Shown here in pieces: positions 1-8,617 of a stretch of 64,000 nucleotides of DNA (position 1 is the first letter of the stretch; each line of letters starts with the position of its first letter). The notes under the pieces are model-generated. The model was not told the DNA's origin. It saw only the letters and a list, made by a program, of their open reading frames with translations, and did not search any database. The stretch covers positions 558,001 through 622,000 of the forward strand of contig CAWJKG010000003.1 in the NCBI GenBank assembly GCA_963843365.1, read 5' to 3'. The DNA comes from Bog-473 sp963843365 (GTDB lineage: Bacteria; Actinomycetota; Acidimicrobiia; Acidimicrobiales; RAAP-2). A program made the translations under genes and the position numbers.

Positions 1-1884
1 CCACTGTGCGTCCGTCTGGACGCACAGGGCGACCCAGCTGTCGTCGCCCGCACAGGCGTAGAGACCCTGGGGCGCACCCTCGGGTCCGCGATTGCCCTCG
101 CGGGCGAGGACGACTCCGCTTGCCGAGTACTCGACGAGCGCTTCCGCCGCGACGTTGAGTGCCGCTTCGACCATCACCGATTCCACCAGAATCCCTTCGC
201 CCGTCGCGTCGCGGCGGGCGAGGCCGAGCAACGACGCCAGCACGGCGTGCATGCCGGCCACCGGGTCGCAGACACCGAGGATGAGCGTCGGGAGATCCTC
301 GGGGAAGCCCGTGCGCCAGGTGAGGCCGGTGACCGCCTCCATTGTCTGCGCGAACCCGGTGCGGTCGCGCCACGGGCCGTCCAGCCCGAAGGCCGGCATC
401 CGCACCATGACGAGGCGGCGATGCGCGGCATGCAGCGAATCCCAGTCGAGCCCGAATTGCTCCATGACCCGGGGCGTGAAGTTCTCGACGAGGAGGTCCG
501 CCGTCGAGAGGAGGCGGTGGAAGAGCGCGCGCCCGTCCTCAGTGGCCAGGTCGAGTGTCAGGTCGCGCTTGGAGAGGTTGGCGGCGTGGAAGATCGGGCC
601 CCATTCCCACCACTGATCGGCGGGCGGGCGCCGCACGCTGGTCAGGCGCATCGCATCCGGCCGGCGCGCCGACTCGATCTTCACCACGTCGGCACCCAGG
701 GCCGCCAGGACATTGGTCGCCGAGGGTCCCGCCCACCAGGCCGTGCAGTCGACGACCCGGAGCCCGGCCAGGGGGAGCGCCACGTGCCGGTCACCGTCGG
801 CCGTTGCCGGCCGGGGGGTGGCAGGCTCCCGCCACGGCGTGCCGTCGTGTTGTCCCACCTCCGGTACGGCGGCCGGGGGCCTCCGGGCCTGGCCCGCGAC
901 GTGGTACGGCACCCGAGGCTGCACGAAGCGCCCGGAGGCGGATCGCTCGAAGACACCCCGGGCCACGAAGTGTTCGAACGAGAGGACGCCGGCAGGATCG
1001 AGGACGGGGGCGGCCGGAATGCGGAACGCTGACGCCTCTTCCAGAACCTCCGCGGTGGTCCGTTGACGCGTGTGCGCTCGCACGGCGGCGAGGAACTCGT
1101 CCCTCCGTGCGAAGCGCTTGGCGACCTGGGACAGCGCCGCGTCATCGAGGAGGTCGGGGCGTTCGATCATGACCAGGAAATCCTGGAACTGCTGCGCGCT
1201 GTTGGTGGTGACGACGAAGCAGCCGTCGCGGGTGGGTTCGACGGAGGGCACCTGGATGGTGCGGCCGGTCCCCTGCAGCGGTGGCCACCCTGTGAAGGAT
1301 GCAAAGAGTGAGGGATAGGTGACCAACGACACCGCCATGCAGTCGAGGATGGCGACGTCGATGTCCGCCCCGACCCCGTGCAGACGCGCGCCATGAAGTG
1401 CGGCCATCGTGGCCACCGCGGCATAGGTGCCGGCAACCCACTCGCCGACCCGTCCGCCGGCGGCAATCGGCTGTCCTTCGGGGACGCCGCGTTGTCCGGT
1501 CGACCCGCAGGCCGCCTGCAGGGTGAACTCCGACCATGGTCGTCCGACCCATGGCCCGCGGCGGCCGAACGGCGTGATGGTCGTGACCACGAGGCCCTCG
1601 TCGGCTTCCCGGAGGCCCTCCGCCCACCGCGTGTCGTCGCTGAGAACGACATCGGCCTCGCTCGCCAGCGATCCCACGGACGTCACCGACTGTTTCCCCG
1701 CGTTGAGGTATTCGAAGAGGGCCCCCGAGCCGGCCCGACGTGCCGGGTCTCCTTCCGCCGGTTCGACCTTCACGACGTCGGCGCCGGCATCAGCGAGGAT
1801 CTTCGTGCAGTAGGGCCCGGCAATCCCGCTGGTCCGGTCGAGGACGCGCACGCCGGCGAGGACGTCGTCGCCAGGGTCGGTCAC
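1..1884 (-). CDS. Tandem-domain CaiB/BaiF (family III) CoA transferase, 3' end outside window
   Basis: The frame is open from a GTG at 1884 to the window edge (628 codons), so the C-terminus is missing. It holds two family III CoA-transferase halves in tandem. The first starts with GVRVLDRTSGIAGPYCTKIL and ADAGADVVKVEP. The second begins near residue 368 with LAGLRVVDCTAWWAGPSATN and LGADVVKIES. Family members move CoA from a donor thioester to an organic acid in the cytosol. At the position of the usual catalytic Asp the first half has Glu, in SEFTLQA, which I recall as common in the tandem subgroup. The start overlaps the stop of the upstream TetR gene by four bases (GTGA), so the two are cotranscribed. 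The substrate cannot be read from the sequence. Confidence 0.85.
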   Translation of the reverse strand, partial: MTDPGDDVLAGVRVLDRTSGIAGPYCTKILADAGADVVKVEPAEGDPARRAGSGALFEYLNAGKQSVTSVGSLASEADVVLSDDTRWAEGLREADEGLVVTTITPFGRRGPWVGRPWSEFTLQAACGSTGQRGVPEGQPIAAGGRVGEWVAGTYAAVATMAALHGARLHGVGADIDVAILDCMAVSLVTYPSLFASFTGWPPLQGTGRTIQVPSVEPTRDGCFVVTTNSAQQFQDFLVMIERPDLLDDAALSQVAKRFARRDEFLAAVRAHTRQRTTAEVLEEASAFRIPAAPVLDPAGVLSFEHFVARGVFERSASGRFVQPRVPYHVAGQARRPPAAVPEVGQHDGTPWREPATPRPATADGDRHVALPLAGLRVVDCTAWWAGPSATNVLAALGADVVKIESARRPDAMRLTSVRRPPADQWWEWGPIFHAANLSKRDLTLDLATEDGRALFHRLLSTADLLVENFTPRVMEQFGLDWDSLHAAHRRLVMVRMPAFGLDGPWRDRTGFAQTMEAVTGLTWRTGFPEDLPTLILGVCDPVAGMHAVLASLLGLARRDATGEGILVESVMVEAALNVAAEALVEYSASGVVLAREGNRGPEGAPQGLYACAGDDSWVALCVQTDAQW

Positions 1885-2477
1885 GGTACGCCGCCGGACG
1901 GCGAGCCCGGACCGACGAGGAGCGCGACGGCGTCACTCATGGTGCGCCGCACATCGCCCATGGAACTGCGTCCGGAGGACCACGCCCGCAGGGAGCTGTC
2001 CAGGACGGCGTCGAGCACGCGCACGATCCGCGCCGCGTCGGCATCGGGGAAGTCGGTCAGGAGCGAGCGGTACACGTCGTTGGTCGCGGCGTCGAGTCGC
2101 GCCAGCACGTCCCGGGCGAACGGCTCGTCGGAGAGCTCGAAGAGCCCGATGAGGCGGGCCAGTTGCGGTCGCCGCTCGAAGGCCCGGATGGAGCGCAGGT
2201 AGGCCTCCTCCACCCGGGCGGCGGGGGTGGTCCCTTTGAGAGGACGCCGGGTGACGTCGGAGCCCAAGGTGGACGCCCACTGCACCAGCACCTCGGCGAA
2301 GAGATGCTCCTTCGAGGGGAAGTAGTGGTACAAGGTCGCCACCGCGACGGAGGCCGACTCGGCGACCTCCCGCACCGAAATGCGGTCGTAGTCACGGACC
2401 TCCAGGAGGGCCAGGGCGGCATCGAGCAGCCGCTGACGCCGGGCGGCCTGCTTCGTGCTCAACCCGGTCGTCGTCAT
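1881..2477 (-). CDS. TetR family transcriptional regulator
   Basis: 198-residue TetR repressor. The N-terminal helix-turn-helix is clear (VREVAESASVAVATLYHYF, about residues 33-52), followed by a variable helical ligand domain. I chose the ATG at 2477, giving MTTTGLSTKQAARR, because it overlaps the stop of the upstream Suc_Fer-like gene by four bases (ATGA); the open frame continues further upstream without homology. It sits between the Suc_Fer-like gene and the CoA transferase in one minus-strand operon. It is therefore a good candidate for control of that operon and of the divergent amidohydrolase operon through the palindrome at 3503-3521. Its ligand is probably a CoA ester or the pathway substrate, which is inference. 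Confidence 0.9.
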   Translation of the reverse strand: MTTTGLSTKQAARRQRLLDAALALLEVRDYDRISVREVAESASVAVATLYHYFPSKEHLFAEVLVQWASTLGSDVTRRPLKGTTPAARVEEAYLRSIRAFERRPQLARLIGLFELSDEPFARDVLARLDAATNDVYRSLLTDFPDADAARIVRVLDAVLDSSLRAWSSGRSSMGDVRRTMSDAVALLVGPGSPSGGVP

Positions 2478-3436
2478 CGTCGGTCCGAGGTCGTCGCCGG
2501 CACGAGCCGCAGCTCCGACACCACGAGCTCGTCCTCGGACTTCTGTGCCATGTCGATGTTCTCCCCGCAGACTGGCACCGGCATGCGGCGGCCGGCCTGC
2601 ACCCTGGCGCGCCACACCTGGCGTTCGGTGCCTCCGCGGTGGAGTTCGTACTCACCCGGCGCGCCGTCGGCCGGGACCACGCGACGCGGCGCGTCGAGGA
2701 GAGACCAGCCGACGCGGCCCAACACCGCTGCCTCGAGCGCCTGTGCGGGCGCCGAGCCGACGCCGGTACAGCCCCGGTAGTGGTGGAGGAGCGATGCTGC
2801 GGAGCCGGTCCGGTTCACGATCTGCCCGGTCAGTGTGGCGTCCAGGAACCCCCACGACGTGCCCTCGGGCAGGACGACGGCGGTAGGGGCGAACCGGTGC
2901 CCACCGGTGTGGCTTGTCCGCCGGATCCGGACGTCGCGGGAGAGGTCCGAGTCGACGAGCGCCGACCACAGCCTCATCCCGAGTGACCCGCAGCACCGGT
3001 CGCGCCGCCCGTGCGTGCAGACGAGCAGCGTGGAGCCGGACCATCCGGGTTCGCCTCCGCCGGCATCGGCGACCAGCGCCGAAGCGGCTTCTTGGACCTG
3101 CTCGGGCCGCACCGAGACCTCCTGCGCGCAATGCCGTCCCTGCTCCGCCACCCAGCGGAACACCGCCACGAGTCGACGGTCGCCCTCACCGTCGGGAACG
3201 AGCAGCTGGACACGCAGTCCCGCCGCGGCGGCCTCGCCGGCGAGAGGCCGGAGCTCGGCGATTTCGCCCACGTCCCTCGGCCAGGGGAGCGGCCATTCGA
3301 GAAGGACGAAACCGGCGTAGGCACCCGCGGTGCCGATCGGCTGCACCGCGTGGTCGCGGGCCCACTGCGCACACCCCGGCCCGCCCGTCTCGGCGGCGGG
3401 GGGTTCCTCTCCCAGGGAAGAATCGACATCGGGCAC
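2474..3436 (-). CDS. Sucrase/ferredoxin-like (Suc_Fer) thioredoxin-fold protein
   Basis: 320 residues from a GTG at 3436, with an in-frame ATG at 3427-3429 in another frame only. The Suc_Fer-like family has a thioredoxin-like [2Fe-2S] fold. The family signature Cys-Thr-His-Gly is at residues 140-143, followed by CC at 148-149, and a HTGGHRFAPTAVVLPEG block lies near residues 176-192. Further Cys residues are at 22 and 103. A cytosolic electron carrier or redox role is likely, but no specific reaction is known for this group. It is the first gene of the minus-strand operon with TetR and CoA transferase, and diverges from the amidohydrolase operon, so it could supply electrons to that pathway. 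Confidence 0.8.
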   Translation of the reverse strand: MPDVDSSLGEEPPAAETGGPGCAQWARDHAVQPIGTAGAYAGFVLLEWPLPWPRDVGEIAELRPLAGEAAAAGLRVQLLVPDGEGDRRLVAVFRWVAEQGRHCAQEVSVRPEQVQEAASALVADAGGGEPGWSGSTLLVCTHGRRDRCCGSLGMRLWSALVDSDLSRDVRIRRTSHTGGHRFAPTAVVLPEGTSWGFLDATLTGQIVNRTGSAASLLHHYRGCTGVGSAPAQALEAAVLGRVGWSLLDAPRRVVPADGAPGEYELHRGGTERQVWRARVQAGRRMPVPVCGENIDMAQKSEDELVVSELRLVPATTSDRR

Positions 3437-3497
3437 GGGTGGTTCCCCCAGTCCCTCGTGGTCGTGGCCGCAACGAGCCTAGTCGCCGCGACCGACC

Positions 3498-3538
3498 TTG
3501 CCAGAACTAGAATCTAGTTCTAAAGTCGTGCCAGGAGG
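3498..3538 (+). promoter_or_regulatory. Promoter with operator palindrome in its spacer, and Shine-Dalgarno, for the amidohydrolase operon
   Basis: A -35-like TTGCCA (3498-3503) and a -10-like TAAAGT (3521-3526) are 17 bp apart. Almost the whole spacer is a perfect inverted repeat, AGAACTAG-AAT-CTAGTTCT (3503-3521). An AGGAGG (3533-3538) lies eight bases before the ATG at 3547. A repressor bound here would block RNA polymerase. The nearest candidate is the TetR at 1881-2477. Confidence 0.6.
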
Positions 3539-3546
3539 GCACACGC

Positions 3547-4425
3547 ATGAGCATGCCGGACACCATTGGGATCGTGGACACGATGATCGCGTTTCCGCAT
3601 CCCGACATGAAAGAGACCTACCGCTTCATCACCCAGCAGACCAAGGATCGCGAGTCCAAGGAGAGCTTCGACTTCCCCGTCGAATACATGTTCAAGGACG
3701 TGCCCGAGAAGGCACTGATGGGATCCGACGACCCCATCGCGGTGACCCTGCGCGAAATGGACCTGTGGGGGATCGAGAAGGGCCTCATCGGCGTCGGCGA
3801 TCGCGAGGGACTGGGGGAGAAGGCGCTGCGGCAGCATCCCGACCGCTTCATCCCGTCGTCGTCCATCGACCCCAACGACGGCATGGCGGGGATTGCCCGG
3901 CTCGTCGCCCAGTACGAGGAGTTCGGCGTCCGCGCCGTCGGCTGTTTCCCCGCCGGCACCTTTCCGCAGGTGCCGATCAATGACAAGAAGATGTATCCCA
4001 TTTACGCGAAGTGCGTCGAGCTCGGGATCCCGATCTTCTGCTGCGCGGGGATCCCCGGGCCGAGGCTCAAGGCGGCATGCCAGCACGTCGAGCTCATCGA
4101 CGAGGTCATGTTCGACTTTCCGGACCTTGTCTTCGTGACCCGTCACGGGTGCGAGCCCTGGACCGAGCTCGCGGTGAAGCTCATGCTCAAGTGGCCGGGA
4201 CTCCACTATTCGACGAGTGCCTTCGCACCCCGGTACTACCCCCAGGACATCATCGACTACGCCAACACCCGCGGTGCCGACAAGATCATCTACGCCGGGT
4301 ATTTCCCGATGGGGCTTTCGCTCGAGCGGATCATGCGCGAGCTGCCCTCGGTGGGCTTCAAGGACGAGGTGTGGCCCAAATTCCTGCGCACCAACGCCCT
4401 CCGGGTCCTCGGGGAGTCGTCATGA
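3547..4425 (+). CDS. Amidohydrolase-fold protein with degenerate metal site
   Basis: 292 residues, ATG preceded by AGGAGG. It matches the amidohydrolase-2 (ACMSD-like) family in length and fold signatures, for example DRFIPSSSIDPNDG, GVRAVGCFPAG and LMLKWPGLHYSTSAFAPRYY. The usual metal ligands look altered. The N-terminal HxH is VDTMIAFPH, the central histidine strand reads IPIFCCAG, and the late GSDYP-type Asp motif reads YAGYFPMG. HGCEPW keeps one His. It overlaps the next, canonical amidohydrolase gene by four bases (ATGA), so a two-subunit enzyme or a non-catalytic partner is possible. Hydrolysis or decarboxylation of a cyclic CoA or acid intermediate would fit the family but is not shown. 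Confidence 0.8.
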   Translation: MSMPDTIGIVDTMIAFPHPDMKETYRFITQQTKDRESKESFDFPVEYMFKDVPEKALMGSDDPIAVTLREMDLWGIEKGLIGVGDREGLGEKALRQHPDRFIPSSSIDPNDGMAGIARLVAQYEEFGVRAVGCFPAGTFPQVPINDKKMYPIYAKCVELGIPIFCCAGIPGPRLKAACQHVELIDEVMFDFPDLVFVTRHGCEPWTELAVKLMLKWPGLHYSTSAFAPRYYPQDIIDYANTRGADKIIYAGYFPMGLSLERIMRELPSVGFKDEVWPKFLRTNALRVLGESS

Positions 4426-5606
4426 CGACGACCGCCAGCGGCGTCTTCGACGCAGACAATCACTACTACGAGGCGCCGGACGCCTACACCAGGTACATCG
4501 ACCCCTCCATGGCGAAGCGAGCGATGCAGTGGGCCGACATCGACGGCCGACGTCGGCTGCTCGTGGGCGGGAAGGTGAACAGGTTCATCCCGAATCCGCT
4601 GTTCGACCCGGTGGCCAAGCCGGGCAGCCTGGACGAGTACTTCCGGGGCAAGAACCCAGGTGCCAAGGACATGCGCGCACTCTTCGGGGAGCTCGAGCCG
4701 ATTCGGCCCGAGTACCGGGACCGCGACGCCCGGCTGCGCGTCATGGACGAACAGGGCCTCGCCGGATGCTTTCTCTTCCCGACGCTCGGCGTCGGCATGG
4801 AGGAATCGCTGGCGTCGGATCCCCCTGCACTGATGGCGGCCTTCCACGCCTTCAACCGCTGGCTCGAGGACGACTGGGGCTACGCCTACCAGGAACGGAT
4901 CTTTGCGGCACCGATGCTCTCGCTGGTCGACGTCGACGCCGCGGTGGAGGAGTTGACCCGCGTGCTCCAGGCCGATGCCCGGATCATCTGCGTCAAAGGG
5001 GGCCCGGTGCACACGGCCACGGGCCTCACGTCGCCGGCAGATCGGCGGTTCGACCCCTTCTGGGGTCTCGTCGACGAGGCCGGTGTCACGGTCGGCATCC
5101 ACTCCGGGGACGCCGGCTACGGCCGGTATCTCGCAGACTGGGAGCCCGTCGGGGATTTCGAGGCGTTCCGCCACTCCCCGTTGCGCGGCGTCCTGAGCGC
5201 CGATCGCCCCCCGTACGAGACCATGGCCGCGCTGATCTGCCACGGGCTCTTCGACCGCTTTCCCCGGATCCGCGTGGCCTCCATTGAGGCCGGCGCATCC
5301 TGGGTCCCGGTCCTGATCAAGAAGCTGGCCAAGGCCTACGGGCAGATGCCCACCGGATTCGCCGCCGACCCGGTCGAGACGCTGCGCGCCCATGTCTGGG
5401 TGGCGCCGTTCTACGAGGACGACCTGGCTTCCCTGAAGGAGGACCTCGGCCTCGACCACCTCCTCTTCGGGTCGGACTGGCCTCATGCGGAGGGCCTCGC
5501 CGACCCGCGTGCCTTCACCCTCGACCTGGAGCGCTGCGGCTACAGCGGCGCGGAGATCCACACGGTGATGGCCGAGAACGGGTGGCCCCTGACCAGGCGC
5601 ATCTGA
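4422..5606 (+). CDS. Amidohydrolase family protein (amidohydrolase-2, ACMSD-like TIM barrel)
   Basis: 394 residues from the ATG at 4422, which overlaps the stop of the preceding gene (ATGA). Metal-site motifs are intact. DADNHYYE sits at the N-terminus, VTVGIHSGDAGYG in the middle, CHGLFDRFPRIRV with IEAG follows, and the Asp motif LLFGSDWPH is near the end. Known members are zinc or manganese hydrolases and decarboxylases acting on cyclic acids. It lies between its degenerate paralogue and an acyl-CoA dehydrogenase gene four bases downstream, which suggests ring cleavage or decarboxylation linked to acyl-CoA oxidation. The substrate is unknown. Confidence 0.85.
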   Translation: MTTTASGVFDADNHYYEAPDAYTRYIDPSMAKRAMQWADIDGRRRLLVGGKVNRFIPNPLFDPVAKPGSLDEYFRGKNPGAKDMRALFGELEPIRPEYRDRDARLRVMDEQGLAGCFLFPTLGVGMEESLASDPPALMAAFHAFNRWLEDDWGYAYQERIFAAPMLSLVDVDAAVEELTRVLQADARIICVKGGPVHTATGLTSPADRRFDPFWGLVDEAGVTVGIHSGDAGYGRYLADWEPVGDFEAFRHSPLRGVLSADRPPYETMAALICHGLFDRFPRIRVASIEAGASWVPVLIKKLAKAYGQMPTGFAADPVETLRAHVWVAPFYEDDLASLKEDLGLDHLLFGSDWPHAEGLADPRAFTLDLERCGYSGAEIHTVMAENGWPLTRRI

Positions 5607-5610
5607 GCCC

Positions 5611-6811
5611 GTGGACTTCGACGACACGCGGGAGGAGGCTGCGTTCCGCGCCGAGGTCAGAGCCTGGCTGGACGCGCATGCGGTCCGTCGTCCGGTGGAT
5701 GCGGCGGGTGTGGTGCGCACCCACGTGGCGGACGACCGGGCCCAGGCGCGGCACGTTGCCGCCTGCCGGGAGTGGCAGCGGACCCTGCACAGCGGAGGCT
5801 GGGCCGGCATCACCTGGCCGAAGGAGCTGGGGGGACGCGGCGGCACCGCCATGCAGCAGATGATCTTCTCGCAGGAGCAGGCGGACTACGACGTGCCCGT
5901 CGGCGCGCTCGTGGTCGGGCTCGGGATGGTGGGGCCGACCCTGATGACCTGGGGGCGGCCGGAGCAGCAGCGCCGCCACCTGGGCCCCATGCTGCGGGGC
6001 GAAGAGATGTGGTGCCAGCTCTTCAGCGAACCGGGGGCCGGGTCCGACCTCCCATCGCTCGTCACCCGGGCCACCCTCGACGGCGACGAGTACGTGGTCA
6101 ACGGGCAGAAGGTCTGGACGACGCTGGCCCAGTACAGCGATTGGGGGATCCTGCTGGCGCGCACCGTGCGCGACGTGCCCGGACGGGCGGGCCTGTCCTA
6201 CTTCCTGGTGGACATGCGCACCCCGGGGATCGACGTGCGCCCGCTGCGCCAGATCACAGGGGTCGCCCATTTCAACGAGGTGTTCCTGACCGACGTCCGG
6301 GTGCCGGCGGCGAACCTCGTCGGTGCGGCCGGCGACGGCTGGAAGGTCGCCCGCACCACCCTGACCAGCGAGCGGATGGCGATCGGTGGTGGGGGAGGCA
6401 CCTCGTTCGAGGACGTTGCCGCGTTCGGTGCGCGCCCTGGGAGGCGTCGGTGATCCGGTGCGCCGACAGCAGGTCGCGTCCGCCTACATCGGGTTCGAGC
6501 TCTTGCGCTTCTTGCGTCTGCGTGTGCAGACGGCGCTGAGCCAGGGCCGGCCACCGGGCGCGGAAGGCTCCCTTCTCAAGCTGGCCTTCTCCCGGCACAC
6601 CGCCCGCCTGGGCGATCTCGGGGTGGGCCTGCTCGGTGCCGAAGGCACCGTCGTGGACGAGAGGCATCCCGAGGCGGCGTTCTGGCGCGAGCGGTTCCTG
6701 AGTCAGTGGTCCACGCGGATCGGCGGCGGGACCGACGAGATACAGCGCAACCAGATTGCCGAGCGGGTCTTGGGCCTGCCCCGCGAGCCGGCGCTCCAGA
6801 CGCCGTCCTGA
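5611..6811 (+). CDS. Acyl-CoA dehydrogenase (one frame break)
   Basis: Starts at a GTG four bases after the amidohydrolase stop. It has the N-terminal helical domain, the FAD/substrate middle domain (MWCQLFSEPGAGSDLPSL, YVVNGQKVWTT) and the C-terminal domain (STRIGGGTDEIQRNQIAERV). The reading frame breaks at about 6427. Removing one G from TTCGGTGCGC restores FVRALGGVGDPVRRQQVA, and the frame then runs to the stop at 6811. With the correction the protein is about 399 residues, normal for the family. It would oxidise an acyl-CoA to the enoyl-CoA with FAD, passing electrons to an ETF. Taken as one gene with a probable sequence error. Confidence 0.85.
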
Positions 6812-6835
6812 CGGCGGGAGCCCGCAGACACGGAT

Positions 6836-7585
6836 TCAGGCGCTGAGGGTGCCGTCGCGGGCGTCGCCGTCGGTCTCGTCCACGCTGGCGGTCGAGTGCG
6901 CTGCCCGGACCAGGAGCGCCCCCGGGTCCTCGCCGCGCCGCACGGCGATGCCGGCCAGCACCGAGGTGAGACCGTCGTCGAACTCGTTGCTGACCGGCAG
7001 CGGCGGGGTCGCCAGGAGTGCCTCCACCCCGACGAGCTGGCCCGGGCGCATGGCGGTGGTGGCATGGAAATCCGCCAGAGTCGACCTGCCCTCACGGATG
7101 GCGCCGAGTCGGCGGATCTCGTGCACCGCCGCCCCGACGGCGTAGCGGGCCACGGTCTCGAACGCGGCGACGGCCTGCGGAGGGTCGAAATCTGCCCGCT
7201 CGAGGACGAGGATCACCGAGTCGATCACGTCGACCATCGACTCCCACTTCAGCGCGCCCGTCATCCATTGCGACAGGATCTCCGGCTCGTGCACGAAGGA
7301 GCGGTAGACGTGGCGGGCCCACTCGCGAAGCCACTCGTCCCAGTGCTGCCCGCGATCCTCGGGCGTCCGCGTGCGCGACAGGGAGCGTTCGGCGGCCAGC
7401 ACGAGAAGCTCGCGGCGGTTCGCCACGTGGTGATACAGACCGGCGACGCTCACGCCGAGATGGTCGGCGACCGCCTTCATGCTGATGCCGTCGAGACCGA
7501 GCTCGAGGACGGCCTCCGCAATGGCGGTCCGGTCGATGCGGGGGGGTCGGCCGATCCTGCCCGGGCGTGCTGCATCAGCGGTCAC
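6836..7585 (-). CDS. TetR family transcriptional regulator
   Basis: 249 residues from a GTG at 7585 (VTADAARPGRIGRPPRID). The helix-turn-helix reads MKAVADHLGVSVAGLYHHVA, followed by a long C-terminal ligand domain of TetR type. The open frame continues further upstream but only as antisense of the SDR gene. A TAGGAT box on the minus strand at 7598-7593 lies seven bases before the GTG, so the transcript is probably leaderless. It is divergent from the SDR at 7721 and convergent with the acyl-CoA dehydrogenase. It most likely represses the SDR and itself. Confidence 0.9.
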   Translation of the reverse strand: MTADAARPGRIGRPPRIDRTAIAEAVLELGLDGISMKAVADHLGVSVAGLYHHVANRRELLVLAAERSLSRTRTPEDRGQHWDEWLREWARHVYRSFVHEPEILSQWMTGALKWESMVDVIDSVILVLERADFDPPQAVAAFETVARYAVGAAVHEIRRLGAIREGRSTLADFHATTAMRPGQLVGVEALLATPPLPVSNEFDDGLTSVLAGIAVRRGEDPGALLVRAAHSTASVDETDGDARDGTLSA

Positions 7586-7600
7586 CCCGTCGATCCTATC

Positions 7601-7635
7601 TTGCCGAGAAGAGTTTTCGTATCTATTATCAAAAC
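7601..7635 (+). promoter_or_regulatory. Promoter of the SDR gene with candidate operator
   Basis: TTGCCG (7601-7606) and TATTAT (7624-7629) are 17 bp apart on the plus strand, close to the sigma-70-type consensus. An imperfect dyad, GTTTT at 7613-7617 and AAAAC at 7631-7635, overlaps the -10 box and may be the TetR operator. The leader to the ATG at 7721 would be about 85 nt. Confidence 0.5.
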
Positions 7636-7720
7636 CGAGATCGCGGCCACGGACGGCCTCCATGCAGGTCGGGGGAACCGGAGCCGCCAGCGCAGCCCCG
7701 AGTCGGTGGGAGGGCACGAG

Positions 7721-8593
7721 ATGCGAGAGCTTCGGGACAAGGTGGCGGTGGTCACAGGCGGGGCGAACGGCATCGGGCTCGCCCTGGTGCGCAGTTTCCT
7801 GCGCGAGGGCATGCGTGTCGTCGTCGCCGACGTGGATCCCGCCGCCCTCGACACCGTCGGGACGGAGTTTGCCGCCGACGCCAACGTGTTGGTGCAGAGG
7901 ACGGACGTCACCAGCGCGGATTCCGTCCGTGCGCTGGCCGACACGGTGTACGAGCGGTTCGGCGCCTGCAATCTGCTCTGCAACAACGCGGGCGTCGGCG
8001 CGCCGAGTGCGAAGGTCTGGCAGACGACGCCCAACGACTGGTCGTGGGTCTTCAGCGTCAACGTGACGGGGGTCGTCCACGGGATTCTGGAGTTCGTTCC
8101 CCGCATGATCGAGTCCGGGGAAGAGGGGCACGTGGTCAACACCTCGTCGGGTGACGGGCCCATCGCGCCGTTGCCGGCCGCCTCGGTCTACGCCGCCAGT
8201 AAGGCAGCCGTATCCGTGCTGACCGAGTGCCTGGCCGCGCAGCTGGCCGAGGATGCGCTGCCGATCGGGGCGTCGGTCTTCTACCCCTCGGGCGGGCTCC
8301 TGCGCACCGGTCTGTGGACCGCCGATCGCACACGCCCTCCGGAGCTGGCGCGGGAGCGGCCGCGGGAGACCGAGGCCATGACGCCCGAGCGGCTCGAGGA
8401 GATGGCGAGTCGGGCCGGCCGCACCCTGACCTGGCAGCCGCTCGACGAGCTGGCCGACCTCGTGGTCGCCGGCGTGCGCGAGGACCGCTACGTCATCATG
8501 AAGGGGCTCGACAGCGCCGCGGCCACGCTGCGGACGCGGGCGGAGGCCTTCGGGGAGGCGCGGCTGCCGGAACCGGCGGGCCACCTCGGCTGA
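7721..8593 (+). CDS. Short-chain dehydrogenase/reductase (classical SDR)
   Basis: 290 residues from the ATG at 7721, with a GGGAGGG ribosome site upstream. The cofactor motif TGGANGIG is at residues 12-19, NNAG at 88-91, the catalytic Ser around 142-143, and YAASK with Tyr157 and Lys161, so the active site is complete. ADVDP after the second strand suggests NAD(H) preference. It would oxidise or reduce a hydroxy or keto group of a pathway intermediate. It is alone on this strand and divergent from a TetR gene, so it is likely under that regulator. Confidence 0.9.
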   Translation: MRELRDKVAVVTGGANGIGLALVRSFLREGMRVVVADVDPAALDTVGTEFAADANVLVQRTDVTSADSVRALADTVYERFGACNLLCNNAGVGAPSAKVWQTTPNDWSWVFSVNVTGVVHGILEFVPRMIESGEEGHVVNTSSGDGPIAPLPAASVYAASKAAVSVLTECLAAQLAEDALPIGASVFYPSGGLLRTGLWTADRTRPPELARERPRETEAMTPERLEEMASRAGRTLTWQPLDELADLVVAGVREDRYVIMKGLDSAAATLRTRAEAFGEARLPEPAGHLG

Positions 8594-8617
8594 TCCGGGG
8601 TTCGGCCTCCGGACGGC

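Noticed and set aside
3503..3521. KstR-type steroid regulator site at the AGAAC...GTTCT dyad
   Set aside because: From memory the KstR motif has AAC and GTT two bases apart; here they are nine bases apart, so the dyad is probably for another regulator.
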